This document shows positions 23,704 through 34,193 of a stretch of DNA of 64,000 bases, one piece after another (position 1 is the stretch's first letter; every line of letters begins with the position of its first letter). Below the pieces are notes generated by a model. That model saw only the letters and a list, made by a program, of their open reading frames with translations. It was not told the DNA's origin and did no database searches. Source of the DNA: Blasia pusilla (lineage: Eukaryota; Marchantiophyta; Marchantiopsida; Blasiales); assembly GCA_050084515.1 (NCBI GenBank), contig CM114272.1:22692001-22756000 (forward strand), written 5' to 3'. The translations under genes were made by a program, and so were the position numbers.

Positions 23704-24762
23704 GCTAACACGGATGTCACAAAAAACATATTACACTACAGGTAAGGTAAAAGAACCAAGTAATCTAGATTTCCCAACTTGTTATGTTGACATTGGAAGT
23801 GATGTAGTTGTTTTTTTTGAGTCTACTACACAAGTTGGACCTTCTACTAGATCAAGTAAGTCAAAGAAGAGAAAACAAAAAGACTTGGATGAGAACAGAA
23901 TAGTCCCTACAAAAGAGTTTTGGTTAGGTTGCATTCTATTCATAAAAAAGAATACGGTAGTCAATGGGGTAGATGTAGATCTCCTATTGATCTTTTGGAC
24001 CGACCTGTCCCAAAAGATGGACAGACAAGCAGTGTTTGTCAGATATTGTGCAATTGGTATCGGCGCACAGGTAAGAGCAACACCCTGTTCACATATGATG
24101 CATGTGATGGCCAATATATTGACATTGAAATGGTGATTTCAAATGTGAGCTTGTCCATGAAGCCAAGTCTTACATCTAGGATATATGAATTTGATAACGG
24201 TGATTTACGAGTGATCAATGATTATATCCACAACGTGTCATCTTTTGCCATGTGATGTGCATGTTATAGTGTGAAGTCATTTTCTGAGTTTATGATAGGC
24301 TAGTTTTGGGAGGGGATAGGTAAGGGGGATGATGGCGTGGCCATATGAGCATCCTGCCCATACTGAGGTTCAATTTCTCTCCGTCACAAGTGTCAAAGTA
24401 ATGGGGAAAGTGGAAGTTGCACTAAATATTGATTCAATGGAAACATGCAGATAATTCCACCTTACATATCATTACTATGTTTGGTAGTGGCTTGGGTATT
24501 GCTGAAAGCTTTTAATAGTCTGTTATCAAGTGCAACAATACAAGACCGCCGCGTGAAGGGGTACTTACCTTTACTTTCAAGCCCCTAAATAAATCAAGGA
24601 CAAAAATTTACTTAACAAAATATAGGGGTCACAATTTTTTAAAAATTGCGGTTTTAAAGTTAGTAAGGGGGAGGAAAAAAAAATCACTTATAAGTTAGGG
24701 GTTTCCGACCCCAAAATGTCGTAGGTGATGTAGAAGGTATACATAGAGTGTCCCCCCGAAAG
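23704..24762 (+). mobile_element. 3'-terminal fragment of the PHD-finger transposon inside CACTA
   Basis: From GCTAACACGGATGTCACA onward, this is a close plus-strand match to the reverse complement of 55700-54656. It covers the C-terminal coding part (SRSSKSKKRKQKDLDENRIVPTKEFWLG, then SLTSRIYEFDNGDLRVINDYI), the tRNA-like hairpin and the end GTGTCCCCCC. The coding frame is broken near 23945. It is truncated at its 5' side, and its far end abuts the last codons of the CACTA TNP2 gene at 24763. It is therefore a captured or inserted piece, not an autonomous element. Confidence 0.8.
24329..24387 (+). other. tRNA-like hairpin, copy b
   Basis: 59 nt, the partner of 55029-55087. It keeps a Box B-like GGTTCAATTTC and most of a 7-bp closing stem (ATGATGG with CCGTCAC), but it has lost one outer pair, contains a T-G pair, and the T-arm stem is weakened. 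It is less intact than the minus-strand copy. Confidence 0.45.
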
Positions 24763-27191
24763 TCTTCATGTATCCCATATATCTCTCCATTGGATACATC
24801 CAATGACAAGCCACTGGTCCACACATGTCTAACTCCTCCAGAACATGAATTAGGAGATGTGTCATCACATCAAAAAAAGATGGTGGGAAATGCATTTCTA
24901 GAAGACATAATGTCAAGGATGTATCTTCACGAAGTTTTTCAAAGGTGGCTGGATCATAAACTTTCAAACACACTGTTTGTAGAATCTGAGGTAACCTCAA
25001 GATTGTCATCCTCAAAGGGTCCTTCAAAAGACTACGGACGCAATAAGGTAGAATTTGGTGAATGAAAACTAGGTGGTCATGTGACTTCATGTTTCCTAAC
25101 TAACGAGCTACAACATACTTCTGTAATTCCCTGCAATAACCAGATTGCACTTTCAGCTGTGGTACTCTCGATATGAAGATATTTAACTCATGAGTCAATG
25201 AGACAATAATCAATAGTCCTTGCCCTCTGGTGCAATGTGGTTGCAACCACAAATAGGACCGTATACCGCGAGCCTCCATCTCTCTCCTGACTTTGATCGT
25301 ATCTTTAACTCCCCATAAGTCTTCACCAAATTTTCAGCTATATTCTTCTCCACATGCATGACATCTAATGTATGCCATATAAGATAATGTTGAACATGTA
25401 TTAAGGAAGTAAAAATACCCTCACACAAAACACACAGGTTTTAGAAAGAATCAGTACCATGACAAATTACAAATTCATATACTTCGCATGGATACTTCCC
25501 AATAGGGGAGATCAAAGAGAATGCTCCTCCTTTTTACTCCGGTCATCTTGTAAGGATCATCTGGCCCGTCTTCGCAACCCCCACCCTCGTCATACTCTTT
25601 TTTCTCATTAGCCCATAACAGAATTTGTAATCTTGGCATGGGGCCTCTAAGCTCTGCATTCCCATTAAAATGTGCACCATACCTACGCGCGACTCCTCCA
25701 TTTGTGACTCATCGGAAGGTAACGCCGATGGAAACCATATATAGGCTTTCCACACAATTTTGAAAAATCAAAATCAACACTTGGTCCACATATGGCACAC
25801 CCAAGCTTTTCCCATGACTTTGTCTAGTTATAGTTCCATATGCAAGATAGTCATTTATAGTCCATATGAGACTCGCCCTAAAAGTGAAATTCCAATGGCT
25901 ATCTAACTTCCTAACATCTTGAAATTGGACTCCTTTCCACAACTCTTAGAACTCTTCTACTAAAGGAAGTAAAAATTTGTCGATGTTTCGCGGATTGACA
26001 CTCTTCCTCCCCGGGTATAATTAGAGCTAACATCACCAAAAAATTCTTGGTTTGCAGCCAAGGAGGTAGATTATAGTTTACCAATAGCACTGGCCAAGTT
26101 GACCATAAGCTTGATTTGTCAAAAAAAGGGTTTACACCATCCAAAGATGGATTGGTGAAGCAAATTTTTGATAGCAAGGCGTGGCAGCATATGGACAATT
26201 TACATCTTGAGTTTATGCGAGAGAAGAGAAATTGTAGGAAAAGTCCTTGCTGTTGTTATCTAGTGCCCAAGTTAATAATTCAGATAAGGTCTTACATCTA
26301 AACATCCGCTTCAGCCTAGGGATAACAAGGAAATGTCGTAGAACTTTGGAGGGCACCAATGACCTTCCCATTTGCTTGAACCTAGACTTACCACACACTC
26401 GGAAATTATCTACACCAATTACGTCTCCTCGAAAGAGGACACATCCACTAGGGCATGCGTGGATGGAATTGTAACCCATCCCCAACTCACCAATTAGTTT
26501 CCTAGCAGCACAATAGCTTGGGGGAACCATGTTTCATGTGGGAAGAACAATCTTACCCAAAGCTTTCAAGATCTCATCTAGTAATATTTGGGATGCTATG
26601 GGTGGTTTTGATGTTAAACATCAACATCACAAAAGCAAGTACAGAAGTTTTAGCATCGGGGAATAATAGCTTGCATGCGTCCGCTAGCTCATCGTACTCT
26701 GGTTCCTGGTTTCCACTTCCCTCTTTGCATTTCTCACTGGTAGGCTGTGCCCCATCTGCATTGTCATCCCCATCTTCAACTTCATAAAGTATATCATATT
26801 ACTGGTAAATTTCTAGCATTTGATGCATATCAAGGCCAACATCTAAGTCTTGGGAATCCCGGTTTACACTTTCTTGTTGAAGCTGAACACCATGCAAGGT
26901 TGTTTGCATCATTTTCTCCCCATGCTCCCACTTAATGGCTTGCTCGTGAGCAAGCCTTTCATCATCCGACGAGTCCCAACCATCTCTAGATTTTGGCAAT
27001 CGACAAAGATGGGACAATCCATATCTTCTCAAATGCTCCTCCACTCTCTAGATAGATATAGTAGATCCACCCTTACACTCGAAGCAAGGGCATCGAACTC
27101 TTTTTCTACATGGGATACAAGCTCATTTATGCTCCCTTCGCCACAATTTGAAATTGTGAGCATATGCCCTACTAGGGTTACTCAAACCTAG
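24763..27191 (-). pseudogene. CACTA transposase TNP2
   Basis: Minus-strand pieces in family order. First comes a transposase-associated zinc-binding region (RCPCFECKGGST, then VEEHLRRYGLSHLC, about 27120-26990). Next is the Transposase_21 block at 26530-26213 (YNSIHACPSGCVLF, VCGKSRFKQ, VPSKVLRHFLVIPRLKRMF), then NYNLPPWL and LALIIPG (26.1-26.0 kb) and FRASLIWTINDYLAYGT (25.85 kb). HTLDVMHVEKNIAENLVKT follows at 25.4 kb, and a DUF4218-like end at 25090-24763 (LLIHVLEELDMCGPV, then HWMYPMERYMGYMK). This enzyme would cut both CACTA ends. Frames change several times, and the end is joined abruptly to the PHD-transposon fragment, so it is very likely inactive. Confidence 0.82.
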
Positions 27192-27312
27192 TCTTAGTTA
27201 GGATGTAGTAGGTCCTCGCATGGTTTCAACTGAAACAGAAAAAAAAAAAAGGAAGAAAGGTCCATAACGCCCTTACAAAATTCTACAAAACTAGCTCATA
27301 TTAAAACATACT
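27192..27312. other. short spacer with A12 tract
   Basis: Contains a run of twelve A's near 27240 between the TNP2 N-terminus and the inverted LINE segment. No gene is seen. Confidence 0.3.
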
Positions 27313-27640
27313 TTGCATTTTCTCCATGGATTCAGGTTTGTGAAACAAAGGGATAGGCTTGAAGTTGTGCAGCTGAAGGCGTTTCGGGGTATGATGTCAA
27401 CCTCATCGCGAACAGCCCGAGTGGGTGTGAGATCAGAACTAGGTGTGGAACCCTTGGAGGATAGACGTGACATTACCAAGTTGAAAGGGCGGAGGCAGCT
27501 GGAGACAATGGACTCCCATCGCTATCCTAAAGACATGATGGGGAAAACCTGGACCCAAAGAAGACCCGTAAAGCAAGCCAAATCTTGGACAAAAAAGGTT
27601 CAAGAGATTGTGCAAGCATCCAAGCTCCCATTACAACCTG
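27313..27640 (+). pseudogene. LINE C-terminal domain, inverted relative to its RT
   Basis: Plus-strand frame with KQRDRLEVVQLKAFRGMM, VRSELGVEPLEDRRDITKLK and AKSWTKKVQEIV. This is the pattern after the RT domain of many non-LTR elements (ExxQxxxLR..., RxELGxxPLxxRRDxxKLxxW). The RT it should follow lies on the opposite strand immediately to the right (28.75-27.65 kb), so a ~350-bp segment has been turned round. The junction is near 27630-27655. Confidence 0.65.
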
Positions 27641-28752
27641 GGGATACCATATTCCAGCAAGGGACGAATGGTATGCAAAATGACAGAGCGCTTTACTTCT
27701 AATGTGATATCCCAGCAGTGTAGAAATCTAGACAGACGGTTCACCTTCTTGTGGCCTTTCTCAGTAGTCTTCTTAATGTGTGCATCCCACATGCAATCTT
27801 CCGAGAATTTTATGCCCATATAGGTGTATGTAGCCACATGGGGGATCTCTTGTTTGCCCCAGTACCACTGTTGGTCTTGGTCCTCCTCCTTGCCATTGAA
27901 AATCTTCACACCACACTTTAGTACATTTGCCTCCATGCCCCACATGTCACACCAGATTTTGGTCAGGGAGATCATCTCTTGGAGTTTCTCTCCTGTTTCC
28001 TCGAGGCCACCAAAGTCATCAGAAAACATGAGGGCAACAACAAAGCTATTGCCCACGCGTGTGCCTATTCCACTATCCTCCATTTCTTCCAGTAGGGAAT
28101 TCACAAAAATGTTGAAGAGAGTGGGGGAGAGCGGTCATCCTTAAGCCACTCCTTGCTTGATGTCGAATGTCCCACTCTTTTGGCCATTCACCAGAACTCT
28201 ACTCCTTGTGTTCTGGTACATCTTCTCCACCACCTTCCACAAGCTATAAGATAGCCCGTCACGGCATATGGTTCCGTATGCCTCCTTGAGGTCCAAGAAG
28301 AAGCAATAGGTGGGTTTCCCCTCTTTTTTCCTACCCTGGATAATCCGACTGAAGGTGAAGATGTGATCCACGCATCCTCGGGCTTGCCGGAAGCCAGCCT
28401 GGCCTTCCTTGATGACAGAATTCTCCTCCAGGGATACAGAGATCCTATTGTTGAGTATACGGCAAAGGAGCTTCCCGACTACACTAAGCAATGTAATACC
28501 CCTATAGTTTCGAGGGTCTTCTCGCTCACCCTTCTTGAAGAGGTTCACAATGACTCCCACCCGCCATCTTTGTGGGATGACTTCTGCCCACGAGACGAGG
28601 TTGAAGAGACTCACTAGAGAACGAGCCATAGCAGCATCGCCATCCAACACATGTCGGATCTGTTTAGCCGTGGTCTCCATTCCATCGTCTTTTCTCTTCA
28701 AGGCCTTTACGTCATTTTTGTCCCTAGCCTTGCTCAATTTCTGCACTTCCAT
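27636..28752 (-). pseudogene. non-LTR (LINE) reverse transcriptase
   Basis: Two minus-strand pieces meet at 28140. 28752-28141 gives IPQRWRVGVIVNLFKKGERED, NYRGITLLSVVGKLLCRIL, QAGFRQARGCVDHIF and YCFFLDLKEAYGT, all classic LINE RT blocks. 28104-27636 gives VVALMFSDDFG in the catalytic-loop position (FSDD where YADD or FADD is usual), then the thumb (CGVKIFNG, TYTYMGIKFSEDCMW, KRSVILHTIRPLLEYG). The style is unlike typical plant L1 and closer to algal or animal RTE/jockey-like types. A TAA near 28145 separates the pieces. The enzyme would perform target-primed reverse transcription. Confidence 0.85.
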
Positions 28753-28783
28753 GCAGAAATTTTTCTAATTCTCAGTGAAATTC

Positions 28784-29830
28784 TCATTGATGGATGAGTA
28801 TGTTGCTTGGTTCAATTTCTTCTTGTGGCACAAGAAGATGGGTTTCCTTGCGTTGGGCCACATACCTTGCCCACAAGGATGCACCGTCTGTGGCTTTGGC
28901 ACTTGTTACATACGCTTTCCTTCGTTTGGCAATGGCTGCCTTGAGTTCCAAGGACCACCATTTGATGACTCTGCCGCATATTATCAATTTCCTGCCGAGA
29001 GCAATCTCGGCGGCATCTGTCACGCCACGCCACGCTCCCACCATGCCAGCACCATGTCTATAGTTGTTCTTGTGAACCCAAAGGTCTTGACGGTAGATGC
29101 AATGAAAGTGTCAAATGCCAAGAGATTTTCTTCCAATTTGCCAATGTACACCTTCTTGTTGCCCTCATCTTGGAAGTCCTCTATCCTCCATTTCTTGATC
29201 ACTCTCTTCATTGGTTTGGTCAAGAATTTTAGCCTTTGCTGCAACTCTGTCCAAACCAATGAATCATATGATCTTCCAATGTCTGTCGCATCCATTGTGA
29301 TCTTCCCTCTACGTATGTAGAGTTCCTTATCCAGAGCTATGTAGTCCACAATGGATCTTTCATTCTCCTTGAAGTTGACCCTAGTCCAAGCCAGGGAACC
29401 CAACTTATGCCTATCATTCAATGCCATCAGTTGAAGTTCCCTCAACATCGTGATCAACCGTGTGCCATTGCCATTCACTCTCACATCTCCAAACATCCCG
29501 ATCTCCACTTGGGAATTGGTGCCTTGCCCCACCCACTTATTGAAGTCTCCTAGTAAGACTATGTTCCCCTTTGTGCGGAACCCAAGGCAATCAGTTTTCA
29601 CACTATCAAAAGTTGCACATTCACTGTTTGTAGGCATCGAAATACACCCAATATACATATCCCACGAGTTGCACTCTGCTCAGACTTTGATCCATATGTT
29701 GTGTTCATACTCGAGCCATGTGCTGATCATCTCACACCTGTCCACCATAAAGTCTCTGATGAAGAACCCGACACCCTTCATACCTCTGTTGTTGTTCGTC
29801 TGGGTGTTGCACATCTTTCTAAACCATGCA
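28784..29830 (-). pseudogene. LINE apurinic-like endonuclease and linker
   Basis: Exonuclease-endonuclease-phosphatase features: MKGVGFFIRDFMVDRCEMIS (29.78 kb), then IVLLGDFNKWVGQ holding the conserved DFN (about 29560), LGSLAWTRVN, and SIVDYIALDKEL toward the end. The expected SDH triplet is not clear: SYDSLVW lies where it should be. The linker to RT (29.2-28.75 kb) has RVIKKWRIEDF and ELKAAIAKRRKAY, usual between EN and RT in LINEs. It nicks target DNA to prime insertion. One TGA lies near 29677. Confidence 0.8.
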
Positions 29831-30660
29831 TAGTGTGGTACATGGGGTATCTCCATTAACTTGGTTTCCTAAGTTTCCTGACCACCGCATATTTGTATTT
29901 GATTTTTCAGAAAAACTTCAGCAACCTCCAGCTGCTTCATTGCATGGGTCTGTCCACAGAAGTTCCAAATACCCAAACAGAGACCTGTCACTAAGTGGGT
30001 TGCTTTTTGGGGGTCGGCGGGCACACTTCTGGCATAGGTGTGGCTGCTTGCAACATGGAACCTCTTCATGTGCAGGCTCTTCATCGCTGGTTCCTTGGAG
30101 AGCACTAAAGAAATTAGGTGTGTAGATCACCAACGGTTTTGTGGAGATGGGCCTTTCCTTCAAGCTCAAACCACCCTCGACTACCATAGCCCTCTAGTTG
30201 TAGGCACGTCTTAGTTCTTGAGACACCTGGTTTTTGTGGCAAGCCAAGTATTGTCCTTCTCTGCCCTTGATGGATGCCTTGAAGATACATTGACAGCCAT
30301 TCATCATCCAAGTAACTCCAGCAATAGCCAGGAATTCAAAGCCCAAAGCTGCGCACATGATCTTAAATGAGACGAAGTCTATTGTGGGACATACACCAAA
30401 AATGATCATGTGGAACCATGGTCTCCGCCTATAGACCAGATTGAACTCTCTGCCCACATCTGAACTACAGGGGGCCTTTGATCGTCTCACATAAATATGT
30501 CAGTATTCCCCGCCCAGCTTGGGGATGCTGAGCTTTGGTATGCGCCTTTGATAGGTGAACTGATACTCCTCACAAGCTTGGGAGGATGGAGATATATTGG
30601 GCTCAAGGCCGCTGATTATATGTAGAGGTTTGGCAAACAACTGATTTAGGATCTGGGGAG
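29831..30660 (-). pseudogene. LINE 5' region / possible ORF1 remnant
   Basis: Open minus-strand pieces 30490-30194 and 30187-29918 precede the endonuclease. The latter includes CCKQPHLCQKCARRPPKSNP, a possible zinc-knuckle-like cluster. No RRM or CCHC motif is certain. Position suggests the LINE's first ORF, but I do not recognise the protein. Confidence 0.4.
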
Positions 30661-31126
30661 AATGTTTAAGCTCCTAGTCCGAGAGTCCAGACAGGGACTC
30701 GCTGTCCTATTTGGGCAAGGTGCCCAAAGAGAGTCCGCTTGTTACCCCCAGAGATCATCACTACCTACCAAGGTGAACAATCTTGGCATTCAGCTGCAGA
30801 GGAGGGCTTGTAAATCCAGCTTCAAAAGAAGGAGAGGTCTCCATTTCTCCAACTAAGTTCACTGTACACCTTACTTGTGGCACAATTGCCACAAGTCACA
30901 TGGATTACAAGACACACTAATCCACACATACCAACCAGGGGAATGACATCGCAAGCTCACTACAGGTTCCAACTACAACAATGGGCAACTCGATAGAGAG
31001 TATTGCTAAATTGCTCGTACGCGGTTCACTCATTATATGCTACCCAGGAGCAATGCTTTAGAACATGTCGTCCCAACATACTAGGCTTGTCGGGACTTGT
31101 AGTTTTGGGGTTTAAACCCAACCAGG

Positions 31127-31128
<2 letters not shown>
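30661..31128. other. unassigned, CACTA interior
   Basis: Nothing I can name. A 64-codon plus-strand frame (30662) has no recognisable domain. Confidence 0.25.

Positions 31129-31221
<93 letters not shown>
31129..31221. repeat. (GA)n microsatellite, ~93 bp
   Basis: Uninterrupted GA dinucleotides. Frames through it are artefacts. Confidence 0.97.
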
Positions 31222-31225
<4 letters not shown>

Positions 31226-33113
31226 AGAAGTACAAATTACAACAGAGATTACTACTACAACAGCTTTGGGCAATGAGGATGGAAACATGCTATAACAAGA
31301 ACTACTTATTGATAGGCTATAATAGGAACTACTTACTGAGAACACTCACAAATTAAAATCCATAGGGCAGATTTTGAGCCTATGATGTTGGGGATGTTTC
31401 TTCTAGCTACTACTTGGTCTCCTGCATAGAGACCCTAAACACACATAACAAGAGCACATGCTGAAACAACGGCATTGACGTCGGATTTATAACAAGAACT
31501 CTAGAAAACTCTAGAAATTTGAGGAGAGTGTTTGAATTATGTTGAGGAAAGAATTCGAGAGTGTGAGATGCTACCCTACTACCCCTAGTGATAGGGATTG
31601 AGCAGGAGAGAGTTGTACATGAGGAGGAAAATGAGCTATATCCATCGAGTTCAACGGTCTCTTTCAAAAGCGAATGCAAATAGAAGTTGAGTGAGTTATG
31701 GATAGCATGACAAAGTTGCTGAAAATCCACCTACCCAATCTCCTACTTTCTATTTTGATTTCCTCAAAGGCTTCTTCCCCCGACTTGTTATTGCTCATCG
31801 AGTATCTAGATGGGAACCAAGAATCAGTCTCAGATTTCTCAGAAGGCTTCAAATGGTCTGTGAAGTCTCGATATCACTTGATCCAATTTGTTCTCAAGCT
31901 TCTTGATATCTACAACTCCTTGACAATGACAGATTGGACACCCGGCTTCGTCGTAAACGGTCTAAACTGACATTAATCCTCTCATACCTACTTGAAGATG
32001 AACTTGAGAGGTAGTTCCCCGAGCCCCTGAAAAAGTCATATCCTTGGCTAATTAGTCCCCATGATTTTCTGCAAGAGCTGTTGTAGTCCCTACACTATCA
32101 CAACACGAACAAAAGGCGGCAAATTCTGAGGATGACAAATTTTTGTTGAGGGTAAATTGAGTTGCAATTTAGTCTTAATCATGCTAACAAAAATTACACT
32201 TGCAGACATGAGTTGGTGTCACTCAAATTAAAAAGGCGCACATATAGCCGAGTCTTTTGTCATTGCTAAGTGAAAATGCAAGAAAACTTCTACGAGACTT
32301 CCTACACGATTTCTAATTTCTGAAGGATATTGTGAGAATCAACTTGGGTCTACAGATCACTCATACTTAGGTAAAGTTTCTTAGTAATCTTCCTCTCTCC
32401 AAACATGAATGATGATCACAATAGGCACACAAAGAACCACAAAGATTTCAATCGAGAGTGTGATGCACATTGCGCAAGAGAGAGACAGCGCTTTGAATAG
32501 AGAGAATGCCTAAAAGAGACAACAACATGGTGATATAATTGAAATAGCATACAAAAGAATTTGAACCTACCTCAAGTTTTATTCTTCTGCAGCACCTCCT
32601 TTTTTTCAACTGAACTGATCATGATCACACTCTCTTCATCTACGACTGCACCTTGAATTCCCTGTAAGTCACTCTCTTCACATACGATAGGGTTTAGTGT
32701 GAGTTCACAACACTCTCTCCAATAAAGGTTGGGTTTACTGTAAGTTTACAAGCTTGCTCAAACGCGCAATTCAAATTTTTTTCGGATTTTTGCGCCAAGA
32801 AAACATCGGAAGAACTAAACGGATCTTCCAACCCACGCACGAAATGTAATATGCCACGTCAACTAGGTGTCACCATAGATTCTCTAATTGCATGCTTGTG
32901 TAAGGGGTTTAGGTTAATATTTTTATGCAAAGACCTAAATGTCATCGAAAAATCCCACATAAATTCATATCTCCTCTCATCATTCGATAGGTCCATCAAA
33001 CATGAGAAACCCACCTCTCCGTTCACTATCTCTCCAAACCCACTCCACTCTAGTATCCGCCTTCTCTGCTGTTGTCTCGCGCCAGACATATCTTCTTCAT
33101 TTTTTTATCCGCC
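31222..33113. other. unassigned CACTA interior
   Basis: A diverged unit of the ~197-bp satellite lies near 31380-31460 (TACTTGGTCTCCTGCA, CAAGAGCACATGCTGA). The rest, AT-rich, shows no gene I can support. Confidence 0.3.
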
Positions 33114-33163
33114 GAGAGATTGGATCTTACTTTCTCTCTTTGTAAAGTAAGATCCAATCTCTC
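33114..33163. repeat. perfect 20-bp inverted repeat
   Basis: GAGAGATTGGATCTTACTTT at 33114-33133 is exactly complementary to 33144-33163, with a 10-base loop. The right arm is the edge of the ~530-bp module that recurs at 34766, so the inverted repeat marks a module border. Confidence 0.9.
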
Positions 33164-33670
33164 TCCACATCATCTCACACCATAGCTCTCACATGTGTGC
33201 ACTCTCACATATCTCTCTTAATGTCAAACCAAACCTACTATCCCAATGAGAGGCTTGGATTACACACACAAGGCAAGCAAGACCATAGCTTTGCCGCCTC
33301 ATGCCAAGAGGTTCAACAAAGAGAGAATGAGCTCTCAAGCTGTCTCTCCTTGAGGTATATCCCTCCCCTCTCCCAAGCTCTCTCCATGGTAACCTATTCT
33401 CCCAAGTCACCTCCTTGGCTCTTGACCTGATGTAGGAGGTCAAGGGCTACTTACCAAAAATAGAAATTCGATCATATATTCAAAATGCTACTTGCCTAAA
33501 ATAGTAAGTTCCTCAATATGGCTCCAAATGAGCCGAAACGAAGGGGAAACTTGCTCTCTCAAGTTTCCCGAGGCCTCAGCAGGTCATCCTCGACCTATTG
33601 AGCTTGTCCTCCACTACTCACCAGGGCGCTCTACTAGTCTCACCGATCTATCCTAAAAGACGTGACAAAA
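33144..33670. repeat. ~530-bp LTR-related module inside CACTA
   Basis: Closely resembles 34131-34636 and 34766-35278 (landmarks AATGAGAGGCTTGG, CCGCCTCATGCCAAGA, GGCTCCAAATGAGCCGAAA, then GATCTATCCTAA). Here it lies inside the CACTA right end and stops near GACGTGACA. Confidence 0.75.
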
Positions 33671-33819
33671 CGCATGTTGTGGTAAACTCTCATGGTGTGT
33701 GTGTTCTTGGTGGTGAAGAGGAGGTCCACAAAATGAAGAACAAAGATGAAGATGATTGATTGCCATATATATATTTGCCCACATTCAACATGTATTATTG
33801 GAGCATGAAATTATTAACA

Positions 33820-34020
33820 CACATAAGTCATAGTTTATGACTCATGGCTTCTAGGCAAGTGCACCAACTATGACTTTTCATGACTAAAGGTTATTGCTAA
33901 CTACTTGTGTCAAACACAGATGACTACGTAAGTCGCACGACCCTAAATTTTATGACTAAACCATTTTTTTCATAGTTTTAGTCACTCTTTCAAACAGTCA
34001 TTTAAAGTTTAGTCATAAAA
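33820..34020. repeat. right subterminal repeat array of the CACTA element
   Basis: About eight ATGACT/AGTCAT motifs in 200 bp, mirroring the left end. Confidence 0.7.
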
Positions 34021-34130
34021 ACCATATATTTCTTCTAGTGCAATGCACACACAAACATACACAATCTCATGCGAACTAATGGAATCAAAACATCGAGACA
34101 ATAAGTACAAAATATCTCCAAGAAATTGGA

Positions 34131-34136
34131 GAGTGT

Positions 34137-34193
<57 letters not shown>

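Larger units (their letters stand above)
18175..34040 (-). mobile_element. CACTA (En/Spm) DNA transposon, 15.9 kb composite
   Basis: The left end reads CACTAGAAGAAAATCCTGG. The right end, read inward on the minus strand, is CACTAGAAGAAATATATGG. Both share the 12-base CACTAGAAGAAA terminus and then TTTTATGACT. Flanking trinucleotides are CGA (18172-18174) and CAA (34041-34043), a plausible 3-bp duplication with one CG-to-CA change. Dense ATGACT/AGTCAT repeats lie just inside each end. Both expected genes are present on the minus strand: a TNP2 transposase at 24.8-27.2 kb and a TNPA-type gene at 19.2-21.6 kb. It also contains captured or inserted fragments (gag, PHD-transposon piece, LINE). Matching ends, subterminal repeats and internal transposase together make this a firm call. 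Confidence 0.88.

Noticed and set aside
27236-27256. A-run as the poly(A) tail of the LINE
   Set aside because: It is on the wrong side of the inverted C-terminal segment and on the wrong strand for the RT half.
28363-30125. Plus-strand frames opposite the LINE
   Set aside because: Shadows of the minus-strand RT and endonuclease, which have clear motifs.
31003-31345. Open frames through the (GA)n tract encoding Arg-Glu or Ser-Leu repeats
   Set aside because: They exist only because a dinucleotide repeat has no stops in these frames; no flanking coding signal.
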